Assembly: GCA_035501735.1 (NCBI GenBank)
Contig: DATJVR010000005.1
Coordinates: forward strand, 1 to 47,323
Direction of reading: 5' to 3'
Source: PNAI01 sp035501735
GTDB taxonomy: Bacteria; Pseudomonadota; Alphaproteobacteria; Rhizobiales; Xanthobacteraceae
DNA length: 47,323 bases
The notes beneath the pieces are model-generated. The model saw only the letters and a program-made list of their open reading frames with translations. It searched no databases and was not told the origin of the DNA. Position 1 is the stretch's first letter. Each line of letters starts with the position of its first letter. A program made the translations under genes and the position numbers. This document shows, one piece after another, positions 15,884 to 23,513 of this stretch.

Positions 15884-16762
15884 ATGAGCGCGCTCGCCAA
15901 CCATCCCTTCGTCAAGATGAACGGTATCGGCAACGAGATCGTTGTGGTCGATATGCGCCGAAATCCTGCAACCATCAGCGCCGACGACGCACGCGCCGCG
16001 AACCGCAAGGAGGGCGCGCCCTACGATCAACTCATGGTGCTCTACCCGCCGCGCGTTGCCGGCACGGACTCCTTTGTGCGCATCTACAACAACGACGGTT
16101 CGGAGGCCGGCGCCTGCGGCAACGGCATGCGTTGCGTCGCCGAACTGGTCACCAGGGAAACCGGCAAGACCACGGCGACCTTCCAGACGATAGGCGGCAT
16201 TCTGAATTGCTGGAAGGACGCGGGCTCGGGATATTTCACGGTTGACATGGGCGTACCGCGGTTTGGCTGGAAGGATATTCCGCTCGCCGAGGAATTTCGC
16301 GACACCCGCGCGATCGAACTGCAGATCGGTCCGATTGATAAGCCGATCCTGCATTCGCCTTCGGCCGTCAGCATGGGTAATCCGCATGCGATCTTTTGGG
16401 TCGACGATGTGAATGCCTACGATCTCGCAAAGATCGGCCCGCTGCTCGAACATCATCCGATCTTTCCCGAGCGCGCCAATATCACGCTCTGCAGCGTGAA
16501 ATCCCGCGCCCATATCGTGATCCGCACCTGGGAGCGCGGCGCCGGCCTGACCAAGGCCTGCGGCTCGGCCGCTTGCGCGGCCGCGGTTGCCGCCGCGCGC
16601 CTTCGGCGTACCGATCGCAAGGTCAAGGTCACGCTGCCGGGCGGCGATCTCGCCATCGAGTGGCGCGAGAGCGACGATCATGTGCTGATGACCGGCCCGG
16701 TGGAATTCGAATACGAGGGCCGATTTGATCCCGGCCTGTTCGCCAAAGTCGGAGCGGCGTGA
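15884..16762 (+). CDS. dapF: Diaminopimelate epimerase
   Basis: Converts LL- to meso-diaminopimelate for lysine and peptidoglycan, without cofactor, by a two-cysteine mechanism. The 292-residue protein shows both cysteines in context: C78 (ACGNGMRC) and C226 (KACGSAACA), plus the N-terminal FVKMNGIGNEIVVVD. Its stop overlaps the mtaB start by one base (TGATG), so the two are coupled. Confidence 0.97.
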   Translation: MSALANHPFVKMNGIGNEIVVVDMRRNPATISADDARAANRKEGAPYDQLMVLYPPRVAGTDSFVRIYNNDGSEAGACGNGMRCVAELVTRETGKTTATFQTIGGILNCWKDAGSGYFTVDMGVPRFGWKDIPLAEEFRDTRAIELQIGPIDKPILHSPSAVSMGNPHAIFWVDDVNAYDLAKIGPLLEHHPIFPERANITLCSVKSRAHIVIRTWERGAGLTKACGSAACAAAVAAARLRRTDRKVKVTLPGGDLAIEWRESDDHVLMTGPVEFEYEGRFDPGLFAKVGAA

Positions 16763-17991
16763 TGGGCGTCGAAGTCGTCACCTTCGGTTGCCGGCTCAAC
16801 GCCTACGAGTCGGAAGTCATCCGCTGCGCGGCGGGCAACCGAGACGCCGTTGTGGTCAACACCTGCGCTGTAACCGCCGAGGCCGTGCGCCAGGCCCGCC
16901 AGACAATCCGCAGGATCCGCCGTGAGCAGCCGTCCGCACGTATCGTGGTCACCGGCTGCGCCGCACAGACGGAAGCGAACACCTTTGCCGTCATGCCGGA
17001 GGTCGATCACGTCCTGGGCAACGAGGAAAAACTCAGTCGCGAGGTCTGGTCCGGCCTCACCGCCGAGAGGAAAACCGCCGTCGGCGACATCATGGCGGCG
17101 AAGGCCTCCACGCCGCGCCTGATCGAAGGGCTTGACGGCCGCGCCCGCGCCTTCGTGCAGGTCCAGAACGGCTGCGACCACCGCTGCACGTTTTGCATCA
17201 TTCCCTTCGGGCGCGGCAACTCGCGTTCGGTGCCGATGGACGAAGTGGTCGTGCAGGTGCGGCGACTGGTCGAGAACGGCTACCGCGAAGTGGTGCTCAC
17301 CGGTGTCGACATCACGAGCTACGGTTCGGATTTGCCGGACGCGCCGAGACTTGGGGCATTGGTGAAGCAAATCCTCAAAGCCGTGCCGGAGCTCCGGCGC
17401 CTGCGCTTGTCCTCGATCGACTCGGTCGAGGCTGATGCCGATCTGCTCGACGCGCTTGCCGGCGAGCCGCGGCTGATGCCGCACCTGCATCTCTCGCTGC
17501 AGTCGGGCGACGATCTCGTCTTGAAGCGCATGAAGCGCCGCCACCTGCGCGCCGAAGCTATAAAATTTTGCGCCGATGTACGGCGCTTAAGGCCCGACGT
17601 GGTGTTCGGTGCCGACATCATCGCCGGCTTCCCGACCGAGACCGAAGACATGTTCTTGCGCTCGCTCGATCTGGTCGAGCACTGCGGGCTTACGTTTCTG
17701 CATGTCTTTCCGTTTTCGCCGCGCCCCGGCACGCCGGCCGCGCGCATGCCGCAAGTCGCACCAGCGATGATCAAGGATCGCGCCCGTCGCCTGCGCGAGC
17801 GCGGCGAGGCAGCGCTTCGCCGTCATCTCGACGGCGAAATCGGCCGCCGCCGCCGCGTGCTGGTCGAATCCCGCACGCTTGGCCGCACCGAGCAGTTCAC
17901 CCAAGTGCGGCTCGGTGTGGCGCTTGAGCCAGGTGCGATCGTCGAATTCCAAATTTCGGGCCATGACGGGCGACAATTACACGCCGCGTGA
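16762..17991 (+). CDS. mtaB: tRNA t6A37 methylthiotransferase
   Basis: Radical SAM enzyme that turns t6A37 of tRNA into ms2t6A. The 409-residue protein has the N-terminal MTTase cluster cysteines C10, C35 and C66 (FGCRLNAYESE, NTCAVTAEA, TGCAAQ), and the radical-SAM motif CxxxCxxC at C138, C142 and C145 (GCDHRCTFC). A TRAM-like C-terminus follows. The ATG at 16762 is preferred to GTG at 16759 because GGAG lies at 16751. Shares a unit with dapF, an arrangement common in Rhizobiales. Confidence 0.93.
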   Translation: MGVEVVTFGCRLNAYESEVIRCAAGNRDAVVVNTCAVTAEAVRQARQTIRRIRREQPSARIVVTGCAAQTEANTFAVMPEVDHVLGNEEKLSREVWSGLTAERKTAVGDIMAAKASTPRLIEGLDGRARAFVQVQNGCDHRCTFCIIPFGRGNSRSVPMDEVVVQVRRLVENGYREVVLTGVDITSYGSDLPDAPRLGALVKQILKAVPELRRLRLSSIDSVEADADLLDALAGEPRLMPHLHLSLQSGDDLVLKRMKRRHLRAEAIKFCADVRRLRPDVVFGADIIAGFPTETEDMFLRSLDLVEHCGLTFLHVFPFSPRPGTPAARMPQVAPAMIKDRARRLRERGEAALRRHLDGEIGRRRRVLVESRTLGRTEQFTQVRLGVALEPGAIVEFQISGHDGRQLHAA

Positions 17992-18013
17992 TGGATGGTG
18001 GGCGGCAACCGCA

Positions 18014-18787
18014 TCAGTCCGCCTTCGTAGGCTCGACCCCATCCCACCCGCAGGCGGTCAGCCGCGCGCGCATGTGCTCGGGCACCGGCGCAGTCACCCG
18101 GATCGGCTCTTTTTTCTTGGAGAGCGGCACCACCACCTCGCGCGCATGCAGATGCAGCACCGGCCCGCCGGAGCGAGGCGACTTCCCATAAATGCTGTCG
18201 CCGACGACCGGCCATCCCATCGCGGCGCAATGCACGCGCAACTGATGCGTGCGTCCGGTCAGCGGCTCGAGCGCGAGCCAGGTCAGCGCGCGCCTGTTGC
18301 CGCGAGTAATGTCTGCTCCCTCCACGATAAAACTTTGCTCTGCGCTTGTTGCGAGTTCGAATCCTCCGCGTCCCATCACTTTCCACGTTGTCGCCGCAGG
18401 CTGGCCATGCGGGTCGGGTTTCATCCACCAGCCGCGGGTATCATCAAGCCGCCCCAACGGCAGATCGATCCGGCCTTCGTCCTCGGCAGGCCCGCCCTCG
18501 ACCACCGCCCAGTAGGTTTTTCCGATCGCCCCCCGCTTGAACAGCCGGCCGAGCTCGGCCAGCGCCTTGCGATGCCGGCCGAGCACGAGGCAGCCCGAGG
18601 TGTCGCGGTCGAGCCTGTGGGCAAGCGCCGGCGGCCGCGGCAGGCCGAAGCGCAACGCGTCGAAATAATCCTCAAGGCTGGTGCCGCCCTTCGGGCCCTT
18701 GTGCACGGCGAAGCCCGCCGGCTTGTCGATCACCAGCATCAGCCCGTCGCGGTAAAGCAGGCGCTTGAGCATCTCTTCCGGTGTCAT
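18014..18787 (-). CDS. RluA-family pseudouridine synthase
   Basis: Isomerises uridine to pseudouridine in RNA. The 257-residue protein has the RluA motif HRLDRDTSG with catalytic D60, the DKPAGFAVHKG entry at 21-31 and the EPLTGRTHQLRVHCAAMG motif in the C-terminal half. It lacks the S4 domain that RluC and RluD carry, so it is closer to the RluA/TruC-like short form. The RNA site it modifies cannot be told from the sequence. Diverges from ftsY with a 44-base gap. Confidence 0.9.
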   Translation of the reverse strand: MTPEEMLKRLLYRDGLMLVIDKPAGFAVHKGPKGGTSLEDYFDALRFGLPRPPALAHRLDRDTSGCLVLGRHRKALAELGRLFKRGAIGKTYWAVVEGGPAEDEGRIDLPLGRLDDTRGWWMKPDPHGQPAATTWKVMGRGGFELATSAEQSFIVEGADITRGNRRALTWLALEPLTGRTHQLRVHCAAMGWPVVGDSIYGKSPRSGGPVLHLHAREVVVPLSKKKEPIRVTAPVPEHMRARLTACGWDGVEPTKAD

Positions 18788-18831
18788 TGCCCTTACCTAC
18801 ATCCGCCGGAACGGGTATCACGGCTTTCGGC

Positions 18832-19782
18832 ATGAGCGACAGCACCCAAAACGAAACGGCAACGCGGCGCAGCTGGTGGCAGCGGCTGACGGGCGGGCTG
18901 AAAAAGACCTCGTCCTCGCTCGGTTCTGCGATTTCCGATCTGGTCACCAAGCGCAAGCTCGATGCCGCCATGCTCGACGACATCGAGGAGCTGCTGATCC
19001 GTTCCGATCTTGGCGTCGAGACCGCGGGCCGCATCGCGCAAGCGTTGGGCGAGGGCCGCTACGACAAGACGATTTCGGCCGACGAAGTGAAGGCGGTGCT
19101 CGCGGCTGAAGTTGAAAAAATCCTCGGCCCCGTGGCGAAGCCGCTTGTGCCCGGAGGGCAAAAGCCGTTCGTGGTGCTCGTGGTCGGCGTCAACGGTTCG
19201 GGCAAGACCACGACCATCGGCAAGCTCGCAGCCAAATTCCGCGCTGAAGGAAAAAAGGTCATGCTCGCGGCCGGCGACACCTTTCGCGCCGCCGCCATCG
19301 ATCAGCTCAAGATCTGGGGCACGCGCGTTGGCGCCCCCGTCATTGCGCGTGAGACCGGCGCCGACGCGGCGGGCCTGGCGTTCGATGCGCTCGCCGCGGC
19401 GAAAACCGAAAATGCCGACGTGCTGATCGTCGATACCGCCGGCCGCCTGCAGAACAAGGCCGTGCTGATGGACGAGCTGGAGAAGATCGTACGCGTGATG
19501 AAGAAACTCGATGCTGCCGCCCCTCACGCCGTGTTGCTGGTGCTCGACGCCACTGTCGGACAGAATGCGCTGTCACAAGTCCAGGTGTTCTCGAAAACCG
19601 CCGGGGTCACCGGGTTGGCGATGACCAAGCTCGACGGCACCGCGCGCGGCGGCATCCTCGTCGCCATCGCGCAAAAATTCGCACTGCCGATTCATTTCAT
19701 CGGTATCGGCGAAAACGTCGACGATCTTGCCTCCTTCACCGCACGTGATTTCGCGCGCGCAATCGCCGGTATCGATTCATAG
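18832..19782 (+). CDS. ftsY: Signal recognition particle receptor FtsY
   Basis: Membrane-associated SRP receptor GTPase, 316 residues. The short N-terminal A region with RRSWWQRLTGGLKKTSSSLG can bind lipid through its basic and aromatic residues. The NG domain shows GVNGSGKTT, DTFRAAAIDQL, DTAGRLQN, TKLDGTARGG and the closing GIGENVDDL. The long acidic A domain of E. coli is missing, as in most alphaproteobacteria. The start at 18832 (MSDSTQN) is chosen over a further upstream start that would overlap the divergent gene. Confidence 0.96.
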   Translation: MSDSTQNETATRRSWWQRLTGGLKKTSSSLGSAISDLVTKRKLDAAMLDDIEELLIRSDLGVETAGRIAQALGEGRYDKTISADEVKAVLAAEVEKILGPVAKPLVPGGQKPFVVLVVGVNGSGKTTTIGKLAAKFRAEGKKVMLAAGDTFRAAAIDQLKIWGTRVGAPVIARETGADAAGLAFDALAAAKTENADVLIVDTAGRLQNKAVLMDELEKIVRVMKKLDAAAPHAVLLVLDATVGQNALSQVQVFSKTAGVTGLAMTKLDGTARGGILVAIAQKFALPIHFIGIGENVDDLASFTARDFARAIAGIDS

Positions 19783-19785
19783 GAC

Positions 19786-20415
19786 ATGGCGATGCCGACA
19801 AAGGCGCAACCCAATCCCTGGCTCAAGCTCGCGCTCGATTTCGGGCCGCTTGTTCTGTTCTTCTTCGCCAACGCGCGCCCGGCGCTGTTCCAGCCGTTCC
19901 TCTCGCCGATCATCCCGGCCGCTGTTGCGACCGGCGAACGCGCCGGCATTTTTGTCGCCACCGCCACCTTCATGGTTGCGATTCTCGCAACGCTCGTCAT
20001 CTCCTACGCGCTGACCCGCCGCCTTCCGATGATGGCCCTGGTGTCCGCCGTGGTTGTGCTTGTGTTCGGCGGTCTCACGCTCGTTTTCCAAAATGAAACT
20101 TTCATCAAGGTCAAGCCAACCATCATTTACCTATTGTTCGCCGGCACGTTGCTTGGCGGATTGCTGCTGCGCAGACCGCTGCTCGAAATCGTGTTCGATC
20201 AGATGTTTCATTTGACCGAAGAAGGCTGGCGGAAACTGACGGTGCGCTGGACCTTGTTTTTTCTTTTACTGGCGCTGCTCAACGAAATCGTCTGGCGCAC
20301 GCAGTCGACCGATGTCTGGGTGGCGTTCAAGGCCTTTGGTGTACTGCCGCTGACCTTCATATTCGGCGCGCTGCAATACCCGCTGCTCATGAAGCATCAC
20401 GTCGGCGAGAAGTAG
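19786..20415 (+). CDS. yciB: Inner membrane septation protein A (YciB family)
   Basis: A 209-residue polytopic membrane protein (five or more predicted helices) with the family start NPWLKLALDFGPLVLFFFAN and the end VWVAFKAFGVLPLTFIFGALQYPLL. In enterobacteria the family has been linked to intracellular septation and envelope integrity. The exact activity is unknown. It begins three bases after ftsY and is probably cotranscribed. It ends four bases from the convergent ccmG. Confidence 0.9.
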   Translation: MAMPTKAQPNPWLKLALDFGPLVLFFFANARPALFQPFLSPIIPAAVATGERAGIFVATATFMVAILATLVISYALTRRLPMMALVSAVVVLVFGGLTLVFQNETFIKVKPTIIYLLFAGTLLGGLLLRRPLLEIVFDQMFHLTEEGWRKLTVRWTLFFLLLALLNEIVWRTQSTDVWVAFKAFGVLPLTFIFGALQYPLLMKHHVGEK

Positions 20416-20419
20416 TCGA

Positions 20420-21019
20420 TTATTGGGCGGGCGCCGCGAGCGCCTTTTCGATTTGCGGTTTGAGCGTCGTTTCGAGGTTATCCGCATCGATCTCGCCGAT
20501 CAGCTTGTACGCGATCCGCCCGTCGCGGCCGACGAGGAATGTTTCCGGCACGCCGTACACGCCCCAATCCATCGCGGCGCGTCCGCTGTCGTCGAGACCC
20601 GCCGCCGCAAACGGATTGCCGTATCGGCCGATGAATTTCAGCGCATTCTCCGGTTGATCCTTGTAGTTGATGCCGACGATCCGGATGCGCTTGTCGTGCG
20701 CGAGTCGCATGAGCAGCGGTGCCTCTTTGCGGCACGGTGCGCACCATGAGGCCCACACGTTGACCAGCGTGACCGCGCCCATGAAATCGGCCCGCGCGAT
20801 GCCCGGCACCGGCGCGCCGTCGCGCGTCAAGCCCGGCATCGGCGGAAAGTCGTGTTCCGGCACCGGATGACCGATCAGCGCCGAAGGAATTTGCGAAATG
20901 TCTCCGGCGAACAGGCGGAAATAGAACAGCGCCGCTAGCCCAAGAAAAACGGCGAGCGGCAGCAGTACGACGATTCTGCGCCGGCGCACGCTCGCGGCGT
21001 TGTCCAGGGCGGCGCTCAT
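20420..21019 (-). CDS. ccmG: Thiol:disulfide interchange protein CcmG (DsbE)
   Basis: Periplasmic membrane-anchored thioredoxin that keeps apocytochrome c reduced for haem attachment. The 199-residue protein has an N-terminal anchor at about 13-34, then the redox site WCAPC in LVNVWASWCAPCRKE and the cis-proline GVPET. The insert with ALKFIGRYGNPF fits CcmG rather than a general TlpA. It overlaps ccmD by four bases (21016-21019) and closes the operon here; ccmF, ccmH and ccmI are not in the window. Confidence 0.95.
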   Translation of the reverse strand: MSAALDNAASVRRRRIVVLLPLAVFLGLAALFYFRLFAGDISQIPSALIGHPVPEHDFPPMPGLTRDGAPVPGIARADFMGAVTLVNVWASWCAPCRKEAPLLMRLAHDKRIRIVGINYKDQPENALKFIGRYGNPFAAAGLDDSGRAAMDWGVYGVPETFLVGRDGRIAYKLIGEIDADNLETTLKPQIEKALAAPAQ

Positions 21020-21195
21020 GTTGCAACCCGGCTGGCGCGTTCGGAGCGCCGTGTCACGCCGCGCGCCTCGAGCCCGCTCAGATTTCGCCGTTGCGCGCGA
21101 TAATCGAGCGCGATCCAGGCGATCAAAGCAATGATGATGATCGCCGCCGCCGCGTAGGCGATTTCGATGAAGGCTGCGTGCGGGCCCAGATTCAT
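21016..21195 (-). CDS. ccmD: Haem exporter protein D
   Basis: A 59-residue single-helix protein. The N-terminus MNLGPHAAFIEIAYAAAA starts in the periplasm, one membrane helix spans about 10-31, and a basic tail (DYRAQRRNLSGLEARG) follows in the cytoplasm. This is the standard CcmD pattern, and it helps release holo-CcmE from CcmABC. It lies one base after ccmC and overlaps ccmG by four bases. It is too short for many automatic gene calls but its place in the operon makes it secure. Confidence 0.93.
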   Translation of the reverse strand: MNLGPHAAFIEIAYAAAAIIIIALIAWIALDYRAQRRNLSGLEARGVTRRSERASRVAT

Positions 21196-21196
21196 G

Positions 21197-21931
21197 TCAG
21201 CTTCCCGGCGCGCTCTGCGCCTGCATCAGCCGCAACGTCCGCACGCGCCGCCTCAAGATTTCGTTTCGCATGGCGGCCAGATGCAGCGTCACGAACAACA
21301 GCGTGAACGCGACCGCCATATCGAGCAGCGGGACCAGAATCGTCGGGTATACGGTCGAGCCGCCGAGGCGCAGTACCGACGCGCCCTGATGCAGCGTGTT
21401 CCACCAGTCGACCGAGAATTTGATGATCGGCAGATTGATCGCGCCGACCAACGTGAGAATCGCCGCGGCGCGTCCGGCACGCGTCGGATCCTCGACCGCG
21501 CGATGGAGCGCGATCACGCCGAGATACATCAGGAACAGCACCAGCACCGAGGTGAGCCGTGCGTCCCACACCCAATAGGTGCCCCACATCGGCCGGCCCC
21601 ACAGCGAGCCGGTGATCAGGCAGATCAACGTGAAGGCTGCGCCGATCGGCGCCGCGCTCTTGGCCGCGACGTCCGCGAGCGGGTGTCGCCACACCAGCGT
21701 GCCGAGCGCCGCTGCGCTCATGAGCGCCCAACCGAACATGGCGAGCCAGGCTGACGGCACATGGATGAACATGATCTTGACGGTGGCGCCTTGCTGATAA
21801 TCGTCGGGCGCATTGTAGGCCTGGCTCAGGCCCAGCGCGAAGCCGATGACGGTCGCGCCCGCGAGCCACGGCAGCACGCGCTCGGTGAAGTTGAGGAACC
21901 GCGACGGATTGGCAAGGTCGATGAGGGCCAT
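21197..21931 (-). CDS. ccmC: Haem exporter/lyase CcmC
   Basis: A 244-residue, six-helix membrane protein of the haem-handling family. The tryptophan-rich motif WGTYWVWDARLTS (WWD domain), with conserved histidines in the flanking periplasmic loops (FIHVPSAW, NTLHQGASV), binds haem and passes it to CcmE. Length and layout are typical. It is one base from ccmD and 61 bases downstream of ccmB. Confidence 0.96.
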   Translation of the reverse strand: MALIDLANPSRFLNFTERVLPWLAGATVIGFALGLSQAYNAPDDYQQGATVKIMFIHVPSAWLAMFGWALMSAAALGTLVWRHPLADVAAKSAAPIGAAFTLICLITGSLWGRPMWGTYWVWDARLTSVLVLFLMYLGVIALHRAVEDPTRAGRAAAILTLVGAINLPIIKFSVDWWNTLHQGASVLRLGGSTVYPTILVPLLDMAVAFTLLFVTLHLAAMRNEILRRRVRTLRLMQAQSAPGS

Positions 21932-21992
21932 TGGTGCTCTTTAACGCCTTCGGATGGCTAACAATGTGGCGTGCGGATCATTCCATTCCAAG

Positions 21993-22661
21993 TCATTCCA
22001 AACCGTGGCGAAGGGCTGTCGCCGCCGCCACCACCCCGACCACGGAGCTGAGCAGCGTCAGGGCGCACAGGATCGTGAAGGGTGTCCCAAACGGCAGAGG
22101 CCCGACGATGGCCGCGTTCGACGCCGCCACCCCGAAGATGAGAACCGGGACGGTCAGCGGCAGCACCAGGACAGGGAGCAGCAGCCCGCCGCGCCGCAGC
22201 GCCACCGATAGCGCGGCGCCGATTAGGCCAATGAACGTCAGCGCCGGCGTCCCGGCCAGAAGCGTCAGTGCGACCGCGGCGCTCGTGCGCCATTCGAGGT
22301 TGAGGAACAGGCCGAGCAGCGGCGTGGCGATAATCAGCGGCAGCCCGGTCGTCAGCCAATGCGCGATGGCTTTGGCCGCGACCGCAAGTTCGAGCGCGCT
22401 CTGGCCGGTCAAGATCAAGTCGAGCGAGCCGTCTTCGTAGTCGGCAGCGAGCAGCCGGTCGAGCGCGAGCAGGCTCGCGAGCAGTGCGTCGAGCCACAGG
22501 ATCGCCGGCCCGATGCGCGCCAGTAGATTGGGATCGGGCCCGATCGCGAACGGCACCAGGATCACCACGATCACGAAGAACAGCACGCCGATCAAAGCGC
22601 CGCCGCCGACGCGCACCGCGAGTCTTAGATCGCGCATGAACAGCGCACTGAGCGCACTCAT
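21993..22661 (-). CDS. ccmB: Haem exporter protein CcmB
   Basis: A 222-residue integral membrane subunit with six predicted helices. It pairs with CcmA, and the ATPase-coupled complex frees holo-CcmE. Family segments include MRDLRLAVRVGGGAL near the start and LAADYEDGSLDLIL in the middle. It overlaps ccmA by four bases, indicating coupled translation. Confidence 0.95.
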   Translation of the reverse strand: MSALSALFMRDLRLAVRVGGGALIGVLFFVIVVILVPFAIGPDPNLLARIGPAILWLDALLASLLALDRLLAADYEDGSLDLILTGQSALELAVAAKAIAHWLTTGLPLIIATPLLGLFLNLEWRTSAAVALTLLAGTPALTFIGLIGAALSVALRRGGLLLPVLVLPLTVPVLIFGVAASNAAIVGPLPFGTPFTILCALTLLSSVVGVVAAATALRHGLE

Positions 22662-23263
22662 GCCGCTTCTCCCAACCGCAATTCGCGCGCGCGCTCAAGT
22701 CCGATCGGCCCATGCGCCGCCGCAATGATCATCCCGCCGCCGCCGAGATGGTGCTGCATAAGGCTGGACAGCCGTTCTTGCGCGCTGCGATCGAGCGCCG
22801 ATGTGGGTTCATCGAGCAGCCAGATTGGCCGCTTGACCGCAACGAGCCGTGCGATCGACAGCCGCCGCCGCTGCCCGGCCGAAAGATAGGCGGCGGGCAG
22901 CTCGGCCAGGGCGTCGAGACCGACCGTTTCCAATGCGTCTTGCGGCGCAAGACCATCGCCGCCGAGATAGCGCGCCCAGAACGAAAGGTTTTCCCCGACC
23001 GTGAGCGATGGCTTCAACGCGTCCTGGTGCCCGAGATAATGCGCCTGTTCGGCCAGTGTCAGTTCGGGATCGCCGTCTTTCAATTCCAGTCGGCCGCCCG
23101 CAATCGGGACGAAGCCCGCGATCATGCGAAGCAGCGAGGATTTGCCGGCGCCGTTGCGGCCGGTGACGAGAATCGCTTCTCCACCCCGCAGCTCAAACGC
23201 AAGCCCCGCAAAGACTTCGCGGCCGCCGCGAATACAGAGCAGATCTGTTCCCGAAAGCTGCAT
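22658..23263 (-). CDS. ccmA: Haem exporter ATP-binding protein CcmA
   Basis: The ABC ATPase of the CcmABCD complex, 201 residues, short as usual for CcmA. It has Walker A GRNGAGKSS, signature LSAGQRRRLSIARL and Walker B WLLDEPTSALD. It heads the ccm operon. A 250-bp gap that contains unusually AT-rich sequence separates it from divergent acnA, and it holds the promoters for both. Confidence 0.96.
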   Translation of the reverse strand: MQLSGTDLLCIRGGREVFAGLAFELRGGEAILVTGRNGAGKSSLLRMIAGFVPIAGGRLELKDGDPELTLAEQAHYLGHQDALKPSLTVGENLSFWARYLGGDGLAPQDALETVGLDALAELPAAYLSAGQRRRLSIARLVAVKRPIWLLDEPTSALDRSAQERLSSLMQHHLGGGGMIIAAAHGPIGLERARELRLGEAA

Positions 23264-23513
23264 GGAGACGACCTTAAGTCGCCCCTAACAGATTGAAAAT
23301 ACAAAATAAAATTATGTTTCTCGACCCCATCGCCCCCTCTTGTTGACAGTTTTGGTTTATCTGGTCGTGTGCGTAAAAAGACCTTATAAGCTCGTGCCGC
23401 GCACTGTTGAAAACACGCTGCAAGCTGCGCCGCTAGGGGCAAAAAACGCATTCCGGCAATAATTTAGTCAGTGTCGGCCGGCCGGGCTCCCCAAGTGTTG
23501 GGATGGAAACATT

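Noticed and set aside
23344..23349. TTGACA as a -35 element for acnA
   Set aside because: No acceptable -10 sequence occurs 16-18 bases downstream; the nearest AT-rich hexamer is about 25 bases away.
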